Source of the DNA: Chloroflexota bacterium
Lineage (GTDB): Bacteria; Chloroflexota; Anaerolineae; Anaerolineales; VGOW01
Direction of reading: 5' to 3'
Assembly: GCA_016215145.1 (NCBI GenBank)
Contig: JACRLA010000118.1
Location: 1 to 8,131 of the forward strand
Length of the DNA: 8,131 nt
Made by a program: the position numbers and the translations under genes
In this document: positions 1 through 6,187 of the stretch, piece by piece
How positions within the stretch are numbered: position 1 is the first letter of the stretch
How the letters are laid out: each line of letters begins with the position of its first letter
The notes under the pieces: model-generated
Databases searched by the model: none
What the model saw: the letters and a program-made list of their open reading frames with translations, nothing else
Told to the model about the DNA's origin: nothing

Positions 1-1
1 T

Positions 2-718
2 ATGCCACTTCCCAACTATGTATTCTTTCGCGGAAAAGTTATCCCTTACGGTGAGGCCAAAGTTGGCGTGCTGACCCACGCCCTCAACTACGGCACGTCG
101 GTCTTCGGCGGGATGCGCGGATATTGGAACGACGACGAGAAGCAAATGTTCATCTTCCGCCCGTTCGATCACTTCCGCCGTTTTCTTCAATCCACTCGCT
201 TAATGCGAATGGAACTTCCCTATTCCGAAGACGAACTCACAGAAGGTTTGATCGACTTGCTGCGCGCCGAAGGACATCACGAAGATGTTTACATTCGCCC
301 GCTCGCCTTTTACGGCGACGAGATGATCGGCGTGAAGTTACATGGACTCCATGCTGAAGTTTCCATCGTCACCATTCCTTTTGGTCATTACATCAAGAAC
401 CAAGACGGCGCGCACGTCACGTTCTCATCGTGGCGGCGCATAGACGACAACATGATCCCGGCGCGCGGCAAGATCGGCGGCGCCTACGTCAATTCGGCTT
501 TCATTAAATCGGATGCGGAGTTGGCGGGATTTGACGAAGCGCTGGTGTTGACTCAAGAAGGGCACGTCTCGGAAGGATCAGCCGCCAACTTTTTCATCGT
601 CCGCAACGGGGTTGCCGTCACTCCACCCATCACCGAAAATATTTTGGAAGGCATCACGCGGCGCACCATGATGACTCTCATCCGCGATCGGCATGGATGT
701 GGTCGAGCGCCCCATTGA
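2..718 (+). CDS. ilvE: Branched-chain amino acid aminotransferase, N-terminal three quarters (frameshifted)
   Basis: Class IV PLP-dependent aminotransferase that transfers the amino group between glutamate and the 2-oxoacids of Leu, Ile and Val, in the cytoplasm. The N-terminus (MPLPNYVFFRGKVIPYGEA, then THALNYGTSVFGGMRGYW) matches family starts, so ATG at 2 is very likely the true start although only one upstream base is visible. Lys157 in RGKIGGAYVNS is the expected Schiff-base lysine. Glu191 in VSEGSAANFF fits the class IV signature. The family match stops at Asp229; the last nine residues before the TGA at 716-718 are out of frame. The rest of the enzyme continues in the next frame from about 690. 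The product as read lacks the FFCGTG segment that helps hold the cofactor phosphate, so it would probably be inactive. Restoring two lost bases (one Leu codon) gives about 312 residues, the normal family length. Confidence 0.93.
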   Translation: MPLPNYVFFRGKVIPYGEAKVGVLTHALNYGTSVFGGMRGYWNDDEKQMFIFRPFDHFRRFLQSTRLMRMELPYSEDELTEGLIDLLRAEGHHEDVYIRPLAFYGDEMIGVKLHGLHAEVSIVTIPFGHYIKNQDGAHVTFSSWRRIDDNMIPARGKIGGAYVNSAFIKSDAELAGFDEALVLTQEGHVSEGSAANFFIVRNGVAVTPPITENILEGITRRTMMTLIRDRHGCGRAPH

Positions 719-938
719 TCGCACCGAAGTTTATCTCGCCGACGAAGCGTTCTTCTGCGGCACGGGAGTGCAGATCACGGCAATCACCAAAGTGGATCAT
801 CGCCCAATCGGCAGTGGCAAGATCGGCGCGGTGGTTTCAGATTTGCGCGAGTTATACGACAACGTCGTGCGCGGCAGAGCGCCCAAGTATCGCAGTTGGT
901 GCGCGCCGGTGTATGTGGAAGAGAAAGTCGCGGCGTAA
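690..938 (+). CDS. ilvE: Branched-chain amino acid aminotransferase, C-terminal fragment in shifted frame
   Basis: Continuation of the aminotransferase in the +1 frame. From Gly at 690 it reads GMDVVERPIDRTEVYLADEAFFCGTGVQ and runs to TAA at 936-938. The FFCGTGVQ segment is the conserved C-terminal loop that contacts the PLP phosphate. Family members have roughly RDLGMDVVERPIDR here, whereas the DNA reads cgcgatcggcatg, consistent with loss of two bases of a Leu codon or gain of one C. The ATG at 693 is an internal Met of the enzyme and has no separate ribosome binding site, so this is not an independent gene. It may be a true pseudogene lesion or a sequencing or assembly error; the intact conservation on both sides favours a very recent event or an error. 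Confidence 0.88.
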   Translation, partial: GMDVVERPIDRTEVYLADEAFFCGTGVQITAITKVDHRPIGSGKIGAVVSDLRELYDNVVRGRAPKYRSWCAPVYVEEKVAA

Positions 939-941
939 ACT

Positions 942-1059
942 AGCAGATGGCGGATGGCGTATAGTATATGGCGTATTACCATCTGCTATACGCCATCAGC
1001 GATACGCTATTTGCTATCCGCCATTTGCCATTCGCTATCGGCTATCTGCCATCCGCTAA
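942..1059 (+). repeat. Degenerate 7-bp-period repeat array with inverted halves
   Basis: The whole gap between ilvE and the PH-domain gene has a 7-bp period. From 983 to 1052 ten consecutive heptamers fit NNGC[C/T/G]AT (ctgctat, acgccat, cagcgat and so on), with an eleventh partial unit ending in ctaa at 1059. From 947 to 974 the units run in the opposite orientation (atggcgg, atggcgt, atagtat, atggcgt). The halves can pair: gatggcgtatag at 953-964 is the exact reverse complement of 986-997, a 12-bp stem with a 21-nt loop, and agcagatgg at 942-950 can pair instead with 979-987. There are no unique spacers, so it is not a CRISPR array. The function is unknown. Confidence 0.85.
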
Positions 1060-1062
1060 TCA

Positions 1063-1956
1063 ATGCATCATCCCCCTCGCGCGCTGGGTTTAACCATCGG
1101 CATAAGCGCAATCACGTTGCTGACGGCGGCGAACATACTGTTCCTCGTCATCCTCTTTCGCACACCGGTTAACTTTCTCACTTCAATTTGGGTCGTGTTG
1201 ATGATCGTCAGTCTGCCGGTGCTGACTGTGATCACCTATCGCACCTTTTGTTTAATCAACGCCAAATATCTGTTTACCCAAAACGCCTTAGTTATCGTGT
1301 GGGGTCCGGTGCGGCAGATCATCCCGATGGATGAGATCGCCGGACTCATCGTGGGCAACGAGATGGAGACTGATCTCGCGCCGCGCGGACTGTGGTGGCC
1401 CGGCTGTTTGGTCGGACGCGGTCATAGCGAAAAAGTTGGCGACCTAACGTATTACGCCACCACGCCGCAAAGCGGGCAACTCATCCTCATCACAGGCGCG
1501 GGCAGTTATGTTATCTCACCAACAGATGTTCAAGGCTTCGTGAAAAGTTTCGAAGGCGAGGGACGCAAAGGCATCGAAGCCGAGATCGAATACGAAGTTA
1601 ACCGTCCGGAATTTTACGATTGGGAAATTTGGCGAGATCGGCTGGCGCTCGTCCTCATCGGCATCGGGTTGATCTTGCCGTTCATCTTGCTCGTCGCAGT
1701 TTCTATTCGCGTTCCATTTCTCGCCAACGAAATTCCGCTTCACTTTGACACAGCGGGGCGGGTGGATCGAGTCGGCTCACCCATCGGTCTCTTCATCTTG
1801 CCCGCCATCGGCGGCTTAGTGTGGATCATCAACGCGGTAATCGGCGGCGCATTTTACATCCGCCGCGCCGAGCGACCGGCAGCGTATTTACTGTGGCTCG
1901 GCTCAACGTTGGTGCAAGTATTTTTGTGGGTTGCGGCAGTTGGCTTCGTTTTCTAA
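1063..1956 (+). CDS. Membrane protein with bacterial PH-like domain and DUF1648
   Basis: A 297-residue membrane protein of unknown function. Two hydrophobic helices (about 9-32 and 40-58) precede a soluble region (about 66-163) that resembles a bacterial PH domain: a short beta-rich segment, then MDEIAGL, then RGLWWPGC and TYYATTPQSGQLILIT before ISP-DVQGFV. A charged linker (165-190, rich in Glu) leads to a C-terminal membrane half with helices near 193-216, 240-265 and 272-295. This half carries the IPLHFDTAGRVDR-GS motif typical of DUF1648, in which a P-x-H-F element follows a transmembrane helix. ATG at 1063 is the best start because hydrophobic residues begin by residue 8. It lies only four bases after the heptamer array, and no Shine-Dalgarno sequence is visible, so initiation may be weak or leaderless. 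Family assignment is by recalled pattern. Confidence 0.82.
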   Translation: MHHPPRALGLTIGISAITLLTAANILFLVILFRTPVNFLTSIWVVLMIVSLPVLTVITYRTFCLINAKYLFTQNALVIVWGPVRQIIPMDEIAGLIVGNEMETDLAPRGLWWPGCLVGRGHSEKVGDLTYYATTPQSGQLILITGAGSYVISPTDVQGFVKSFEGEGRKGIEAEIEYEVNRPEFYDWEIWRDRLALVLIGIGLILPFILLVAVSIRVPFLANEIPLHFDTAGRVDRVGSPIGLFILPAIGGLVWIINAVIGGAFYIRRAERPAAYLLWLGSTLVQVFLWVAAVGFVF

Positions 1957-2014
1957 TTCACGCATCACGTATCACGTTTTAATTTTCGTGATGCGTGAAA
2001 AGTGATACGTGAAT
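1957..2014 (+). repeat. Inverted 7-bp-period repeat (CACGYAT type) at the DUF92 start
   Basis: The gap between two plus-strand genes is made of heptamers: cacgcat, cacgtat, cacgttt at 1959-1979, then units in reverse orientation, cgtgatg, cgtgaaa, agtgata, cgtgaat at 1987-2014. Two pairings compete. In one, ttcacgcatcacg at 1957-1969 pairs perfectly with 1987-1999 (13 bp). In the other, cacgtatcac at 1966-1975 pairs perfectly with 2002-2011 (10 bp), which includes the GTG start codon of the next gene. The array begins directly after the upstream stop codon at 1954-1956. Confidence 0.85.
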
Positions 2015-2818
2015 CTTTTCCTCGGTTTCGTTTTAGCAAGCCTCATCGGTTATCTCGCTTATAAACGCGGATCATTAAGTCGGAGCGGAGTCGTCGGAGC
2101 GATCCTCACCGGCGGACTTATTTTTGGTTTCGGCGGATTCGGCGGCGCGGCATTGCTGCTTGTCTTCTTCATCTCGTCCAGCGCGCTCTCACGATTTAAA
2201 GAATCGCAAAAAGAATCTCTCGCCGAAAAATTTTCAAAAGGATCACAACGCGATCTGGCGCAAGCGCTGGCGAATGGGGGTGTCGCCGCCGTGTGCATGG
2301 CAGCTTTTGGTTTAACTCAAAACCCGGTGTGGTGGATCGCCTGTGCCGCCGCATTGGCAACGGCGAATGCCGATACGTGGGCAACGGAGTTGGGCGTATT
2401 AAGTAAAACGCCGCCGCGATTGATCACGACGGCGCAAGAAGTAGAAGTCGGCACAAGCGGCGGCATCACAGTGATGGGGACGTTGTCCGCTTTCGCTGGA
2501 TCATCACTTGTTGCCCTCACCGCACTCATCGCTCTCAATCTCCAATCTCTAATCGCCAACCCCTTCCTCATATCTGTGATGATTGCATTTGCCGGATTGC
2601 TCGCTTCACTTTTTGATAGCGTTCTCGGCGCAACCGTGCAAGCGATTTATTATTGCGATCACTGCCGCAAAGAAACAGAACGCCATCCCCAACACTTGTG
2701 CGGGGCAATAACACGCCCGCTTCGCGGTTGGCGATGGCTCGATAATGATCTAGTAAATTTTTTTGCGACGCTACTAGGAGCGATCATCGCAGTGACGTTT
2801 TTTCTAGTCAGCGGATGA
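2009..2818 (+). CDS. DUF92 / TIGR00297 family membrane protein (VTE6-like)
   Basis: A 269-residue polytopic membrane protein of the DUF92 family, whose plant member VTE6 acts as a phytyl-phosphate kinase; whether this bacterial copy phosphorylates a prenyl phosphate is an inference. Family hallmarks: an N-terminal helix followed by YKRGSLSRSGVVGAIL; SRFKESQKE at 61-69; ANADTWATELGVLS at 119-132; VGTSGGITVMGTLS at 147-160; DSVLGATVQAIYYCDHC at 203-219 with CxxC and a later HLCG (229-232); and WLDNDLVNFFATLLGA at 243-258. Start: in-frame TGA at 2003-2005 forces initiation at GTG 2009 or later, and the N-terminal helix needs this start. The GTG belongs to a heptamer of the preceding repeat, and there is no good Shine-Dalgarno sequence. 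Residues 176-185 are encoded by a possible heptamer mini-array. Confidence 0.9.
   Translation: MNLFLGFVLASLIGYLAYKRGSLSRSGVVGAILTGGLIFGFGGFGGAALLLVFFISSSALSRFKESQKESLAEKFSKGSQRDLAQALANGGVAAVCMAAFGLTQNPVWWIACAAALATANADTWATELGVLSKTPPRLITTAQEVEVGTSGGITVMGTLSAFAGSSLVALTALIALNLQSLIANPFLISVMIAFAGLLASLFDSVLGATVQAIYYCDHCRKETERHPQHLCGAITRPLRGWRWLDNDLVNFFATLLGAIIAVTFFLVSG
2536..2563 (+). repeat. Possible heptamer mini-array inside the DUF92 coding sequence
   Basis: Two exact caatctc units (2536-2542, 2543-2549) are followed by taatcgc and caacccc, keeping a 7-bp period across 28 bases. Because 7 is not a multiple of 3, the encoded peptide (about LNLQSLIANP, residues 176-185) shows no repeat. It lies between two hydrophobic segments, a place that could tolerate insertion. 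Only the first two units are identical, so chance is possible. Confidence 0.4.
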
Positions 2819-2828
2819 AACGGATTTT

Positions 2829-2887
2829 GTTCATTGTTTCATTGTTCATTGTTTCATTGTTCATTGTTTCATTGTTCATTGTTCATT
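2829..2887 (+). repeat. 15-bp tandem repeat (GTTCATTGTTTCATT) between convergent genes
   Basis: Three perfect copies of the 15-mer gttcattgtttcatt occupy 2829-2873, followed by two gttcatt heptamers at 2874-2887. The 15-mer is itself a 7-mer plus an 8-mer, so this is a variant of the 7-bp theme. It fills nearly the whole 64-base gap between the DUF92 gene and the convergent EamA permease. The last unit covers the permease stop codon (2883-2885). A related gttcacc at 2892-2898 lies within the permease's last codons. The array is not self-complementary, so it should not work as a hairpin terminator. Confidence 0.95.
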
Positions 2888-3770
2888 TCTTGTTCACCAT
2901 CCACACCCCAAACAAAATCACCGCGCCGCCGAACAGTGCCGTAAACGTAATCGCTTCACCCAAGATGATCGCCGCGACCACCACCGCGACGAGCGGCTCG
3001 ATGTAAAGTAGCACACCCAAACGCGATGCGGGAATTTCTTGAAGCGCGTCGTACCAAAAAATGTAGGCGATGCCGGAACAGAACACGCCAAGAAATATCA
3101 CGGCGACCCAGCCCGACGGGGTGAGGCGATTAATTTCGTTGAAGCCCGACCCGACGACGAATAGGATCGAGATAAAAATCCAACCGAGCGTCATCACATA
3201 AAACATCATGCGCGCCGCCGGATGATCTTTGAGTCCGTCGCGCGAGAGAACCGAGAACACCGCCCAGTTAACCGCGCTGATCATCACCAAGTAATCGCCC
3301 ACCGTTCCAAATTTGCCAATCGTCAATGATGTGAGATCGCCTTTGCTGACGATGAGCAACACGCCCAACGCCGCCAGCGCAATGCCCGCCACGCGGAACC
3401 AGCCAAGTTTTTCTTTCAACACCAGCCAACCTAACAAAGCAATAAAGATCGGAGTCGTCGCCACGATCCACGCCGTCGTTGTGGCTTGCGCCGTGACCAA
3501 ACCATTCGATTGCAGCCACTGGTGAAAGGTGATGCCCAGAAAACCGAGCAAAGAAAAATAGCCGAGTTCTTTCAGCGTGATCCATTTAAATTGTTTGCGC
3601 GCGAAGACTGCCCAACCGAGAATGATCACGCCCATCGCAAAGCGTAGCCAGACAATTGTGTTGGGCGAGGCTTCACCCACCGCCACCTTCGTAGCAATGA
3701 ACGACGCGCCCCACACCACCACGGCAAACAACGCTTTGAGGAGGGGGATTAGTTTATTGTCAGAGGTCAT
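2883..3770 (-). CDS. EamA/DMT-superfamily permease
   Basis: A 295-residue inner-membrane transporter of the drug/metabolite transporter superfamily, likely an exporter of small metabolites; the substrate cannot be told from sequence. It has two EamA repeats (about residues 10-142 and 158-293) and roughly ten helices. The first repeat opens with VVVWGASFIATKVAV and closes with LKEKLGWFRVAGIALAALGV; the second closes with the matching ILGEAITFTALFGGAVILFGV. The length is normal. ATG at 3770 follows the upstream gene's TGA by three bases, so the two are probably cotranscribed. No strong Shine-Dalgarno sequence is visible, so coupling to upstream translation is possible. The C-terminal MVNKK and stop run into the 15-bp tandem repeat. 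Confidence 0.93.
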   Translation of the reverse strand: MTSDNKLIPLLKALFAVVVWGASFIATKVAVGEASPNTIVWLRFAMGVIILGWAVFARKQFKWITLKELGYFSLLGFLGITFHQWLQSNGLVTAQATTTAWIVATTPIFIALLGWLVLKEKLGWFRVAGIALAALGVLLIVSKGDLTSLTIGKFGTVGDYLVMISAVNWAVFSVLSRDGLKDHPAARMMFYVMTLGWIFISILFVVGSGFNEINRLTPSGWVAVIFLGVFCSGIAYIFWYDALQEIPASRLGVLLYIEPLVAVVVAAIILGEAITFTALFGGAVILFGVWMVNKK

Positions 3771-3773
3771 GAG

Positions 3774-4274
3774 TCAGCGAATCGCTTCTTCGGCGATGGG
3801 GAGGGCGAGTTGAGAGTCGGGGATGGACTCGACAGCAGAGGGTAAGGGATGCTTGGTGACGCGCCACGCTGTGATACGTGTGCCAAGTGATGAATCTCCG
3901 CGCAATAAACTGAAAGAAAGTCTAGTAGTTGTATCTGGTCGAAAGAACTTTAATCCACCGGAACTTTCAGTAACGTAAGCATAATCACTGAATTCCACCC
4001 AATCCAATTTTTTCAGTTCACTCCGGTACCACGCGACGGTTTCATCGAATGAGAGTGGAACTCTAAATATCCCACTCCATATTTCATAAACACCATCTGG
4101 TTGGAAGGCAAATTGCCACTCGGGGTAAATGAATAGATCGTGATTTTCACCGAAACTGGCCAACCTAGTTTGAGGAGGAAACGGCGCATCGGTAGGCCAA
4201 TCCTCAAAATTCAGGCGGAAAGAAATGCCATCTGGATTCTGTTTAATTTGCCGGAAGTTTTTTAGTAAGGCCAT
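3774..4274 (-). CDS. Hypothetical protein, 166 aa, single small alpha/beta domain
   Basis: I do not recognise this protein. It has no signal peptide or membrane segment. The core looks like a small alpha/beta fold: an amphipathic helix LSFDETVAWYRSELKKLDWVEFSD (residues 74-97), then strands GGLKFFRPDTTTRLSFSLLR and TRITAWRVTK. This layout recalls small domains in which a helix ending in LxxxGW is followed by a strand that reads out a variable part, but that is only a loose resemblance. The start at 4274 is well supported by AGGAG seven bases upstream. It overlaps the end of the upstream 179-aa gene by 13 bases, which implies translational coupling and perhaps a shared function. GC content is about 35-38% over 3901-4020 but about 57-62% over 3781-3900, so roughly the last 42 residues have different base composition. 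The tail after residue 143 looks low in structure. Confidence 0.75.
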   Translation of the reverse strand: MALLKNFRQIKQNPDGISFRLNFEDWPTDAPFPPQTRLASFGENHDLFIYPEWQFAFQPDGVYEIWSGIFRVPLSFDETVAWYRSELKKLDWVEFSDYAYVTESSGGLKFFRPDTTTRLSFSLLRGDSSLGTRITAWRVTKHPLPSAVESIPDSQLALPIAEEAIR

Positions 4275-4801
4275 GGAATGACTCCTAAATCCTTCATCAC
4301 CGTTTGCAACAACTGGACTGTCTCTGTTGCAACGCCGTAACGTTCCATGTTGCGAGCAGACAACTCAACGTTACGCAAAGCATCTAAAAATTCTTTGATT
4401 TGGGCAGCTGCCAATCCCTGCTTTATCAAAATCTCTTCCAATTTCATTCTGGGATTTTTGTTGGCAATCTGTCGAAGAAAATTGTTGATCTCCTTCACCC
4501 AATCGTTAACGTCTTGGGCATTATACCCCTCCCCTTTTACTTTACGCTTGTAGCGCTCGTCATCATCCGGTGGCTCGAAGCCCGGAAAACCACCAATGCT
4601 TGCCCCACCTTGCATCTTTGACAAATGTAACGCCGTCTGCTTCAACAAGCCTTCTGACTCTTTCGCCAAATAGCGCGTTGAAGTTTGGGGCGACTCGACA
4701 AAAGTTATTTGCGGCGCGCGAAGATAAAGAATCGAAAACAGAATCGCTAAAGCCACAAACAGCGTTGTGACAAATGGATGATGTTTGTTAACCCGAACCA
4801 T
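4262..4801 (-). CDS. Hypothetical membrane-anchored helical protein, 179 aa
   Basis: Function not recognised. Residues 10-28 (VTTLFVALAILFSILYL core) form one hydrophobic segment after a basic start (MVRVNKHH), so it is a signal anchor or uncleaved signal peptide with the rest probably outside the cytoplasm. A Gly-rich, acidic stretch (QGGASIGGFPGFEPPDDDE, 64-82) leads to a mostly helical C-terminal half (residues 95-172) with heptad-like hydrophobic spacing. It ends in PWPY. The gene is AT-rich for this window (about 38% GC over 4381-4500 against about 57% in 5281-5340 of the MFS gene). It overlaps the next gene by 13 bases. ATG at 4801 lies 24 bases after a perfect hairpin; an AGGA lies 12 bases upstream, further than ideal. 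A TAGAAT in the same stretch could be a -10 element, but there is no good -35. Confidence 0.72.
   Translation of the reverse strand: MVRVNKHHPFVTTLFVALAILFSILYLRAPQITFVESPQTSTRYLAKESEGLLKQTALHLSKMQGGASIGGFPGFEPPDDDERYKRKVKGEGYNAQDVNDWVKEINNFLRQIANKNPRMKLEEILIKQGLAAAQIKEFLDALRNVELSARNMERYGVATETVQLLQTVMKDLGVIPWPY
4282..4286 (-). promoter_or_regulatory. Ribosome binding site for the 166-aa gene
   Basis: AGGAG on the minus strand lies seven bases before the ATG at 4274, inside the coding sequence of the upstream 179-aa gene. It fixes the start and supports the 13-base gene overlap. Confidence 0.8.
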
Positions 4802-4825
4802 GAATTTATTCTATCCTAATTTGTC

Positions 4826-4861
4826 CACCCTCCCGAAGGTTTTAGAACCTTCGGGAGGGTG
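4826..4861 (-). terminator. Perfect 16-bp hairpin after the MFS gene
   Basis: caccctcccgaaggtt at 4826-4841 is the exact reverse complement of 4846-4861, with a 4-nt loop. It starts seven bases after the MFS stop codon and ends 24 bases before the next minus-strand start. The minus strand has no U-tract after the stem (it reads gacaaattagg), so intrinsic termination is uncertain. It could instead be an mRNA-stabilising 3' stem or one copy of a dispersed palindromic (REP-like) element. Confidence 0.6.
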
Positions 4862-4868
4862 ATTTAAT

Positions 4869-6164
4869 TTAATCCACCGCCACTGCGGCTGGCGGCATCA
4901 CCGCCTCACCGCGCTTCACACCGATCATCATCACCAACGCCAGCGCCATGAAGATCGGGGCGACGATCATCACCGCGTTGTAATTTCTGCCGGTGAGCGA
5001 GATGATCCATCCATTGACATTGGGACCCACAATCGCCGAGAAAGTTGAGAAGAGGTAATACAGTCCGGTGAACGTGCCGATGCGCGCTGGCACGGTCATG
5101 TCTACCACCATCGGCAACGAGTTGATGTTAATCAACGCCCAACCCATCCCGGCAACCATGAGTAATACGCCGATGACGACGAGATAAGTGTCCTTCGAGT
5201 CGGGGTTCAATTGAATGCCGACGACGGGTAGTTTGGCGAGGGGCGAGATCAATACGGCAGGCGGCAGGAAGAACATAGTCATCATCACCGCGCTCATCAC
5301 CACGATGCCGCTAATAATCGTCGTGCGCCGCCCAATCTTTGCGCCGATGTATCCCGACGGCAGCGCGAAGATCACAAACACTAACGACAAGCCGGTGAGC
5401 AAACGCGCGCCGTCAGAATCTTTAAGCCCAAGATGCTTGACGGCATAGAGCGAGAAGAAGGCTTCGATGGCGGCGTAGCCCAAGAACCAAAAAAAGATCG
5501 CCAGCAAAATACGCAAGCCGCTTTTATCGGGGTCGGCGATCACTTCGCGCAAACTGGTGAGCATACTCGGCTCTTTTTCTTTCTCTTCGTACGTGTGCGG
5601 TTCCTTGATGAAAATAAAAACCATCACGGCGGCGATGATCACCAGCACGCTCCCCATCCAAAACGGAAAGGCGGGATTGCGATCATAAAGATTCGCGCCG
5701 ACCAAGAAAGCGATGATCGCGCCGATGCCGCCCATGAAGTTGATAATGCCATTCGCTTGCGAGCGATAATGCGAGGGCGTGATGTCGGGCATGAGGGCGA
5801 CGACGGGTGTGCGCCACATCGCCATGGAAAGCATCAGCGTGCCGGTGCCAGCCACAAACAATGGCAGCACGTTTGCAAGCGGGATGACGCCAAAGGCAAC
5901 CGCCGCAATCGGCGCGCCGATGAGGATGAATGGCATCCGTCGTCCGATCCGCGAGCGCAAGTTATCCGACCACGCGCCAACGGGCGGCTGGATCAACAAC
6001 GCAGCGATGTTGTCGAGCGTCATAAAAAAACCGATCCATTCGGGCGGAAGACCAAACTTCTTTTCCAAGAAGATTGGCACGAAGGCGTTATACACCGCCC
6101 AGATCACGCTCACGCCAAAGAAACCAAAGCCCAACAAAAATGTTTTGCCGTAATTAAGTTTCAT
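4869..6164 (-). CDS. MFS transporter, SLC45/sugar-transporter-like
   Basis: A 431-residue inner-membrane transporter of the major facilitator superfamily with about twelve helices. The loop between helices 2 and 3 reads PVGAWSDNLRSRIGRRMPFI (61-80), the form of motif A seen in the SLC45/sucrose transporter and GPH-like groups, which suggests proton- or cation-coupled uptake of a sugar or glycoside. The equivalent loop in the second half is GYIGAKIGRR (271-280). A charged cytoplasmic loop (KEPHTYEEKEKEPS, 187-200) separates the two six-helix halves. The segment GMGWALININSLPMVVDM (339-356) also fits sugar-transporting relatives. The substrate is not determined. ATG at 6164 has an excellent Shine-Dalgarno (AAGGAG, seven-base spacing). 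It lies 67 bases after the 174-aa gene and may be cotranscribed with it. The stop is TAA at 4869-4871. Confidence 0.92.
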   Translation of the reverse strand: MKLNYGKTFLLGFGFFGVSVIWAVYNAFVPIFLEKKFGLPPEWIGFFMTLDNIAALLIQPPVGAWSDNLRSRIGRRMPFILIGAPIAAVAFGVIPLANVLPLFVAGTGTLMLSMAMWRTPVVALMPDITPSHYRSQANGIINFMGGIGAIIAFLVGANLYDRNPAFPFWMGSVLVIIAAVMVFIFIKEPHTYEEKEKEPSMLTSLREVIADPDKSGLRILLAIFFWFLGYAAIEAFFSLYAVKHLGLKDSDGARLLTGLSLVFVIFALPSGYIGAKIGRRTTIISGIVVMSAVMMTMFFLPPAVLISPLAKLPVVGIQLNPDSKDTYLVVIGVLLMVAGMGWALININSLPMVVDMTVPARIGTFTGLYYLFSTFSAIVGPNVNGWIISLTGRNYNAVMIVAPIFMALALVMMIGVKRGEAVMPPAAVAVD

Positions 6165-6171
6165 GATCGAT

Positions 6172-6177
6172 CTCCTT
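6172..6177 (-). promoter_or_regulatory. Ribosome binding site of the MFS gene
   Basis: AAGGAG on the minus strand, seven bases upstream of ATG 6164. It is one of two clear Shine-Dalgarno sequences seen here (the other precedes the 166-aa gene), and it contrasts with the repeat-adjacent starts at 1063 and 2009, which lack one. Confidence 0.85.
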
Positions 6178-6187
6178 TAATTAAAAG

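Noticed and set aside
693..938. An independent small gene starting at ATG 693.
   Set aside because: It aligns as the C-terminal quarter of the aminotransferase, so it is a frameshift fragment.
942..1059. CRISPR array.
   Set aside because: The repeats are 7 bp, degenerate and contiguous, with no spacers and no cas genes nearby.
697..1059. A 120-codon plus-strand frame running from ilvE into the repeat.
   Set aside because: The first part is an off-frame reading of ilvE and the rest is a translation of the heptamers (Ala-Ile-Arg-Tyr type repeats); it has no ribosome binding site.
2883..2898. Terminator between the convergent genes.
   Set aside because: The sequence is a direct repeat with no self-complementary arms, so no hairpin can be supported.
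4802..4825. A sigma-70 promoter before the 179-aa gene (TAGAAT as -10).
   Set aside because: There is no recognisable -35; the matching position falls in the hairpin arm.
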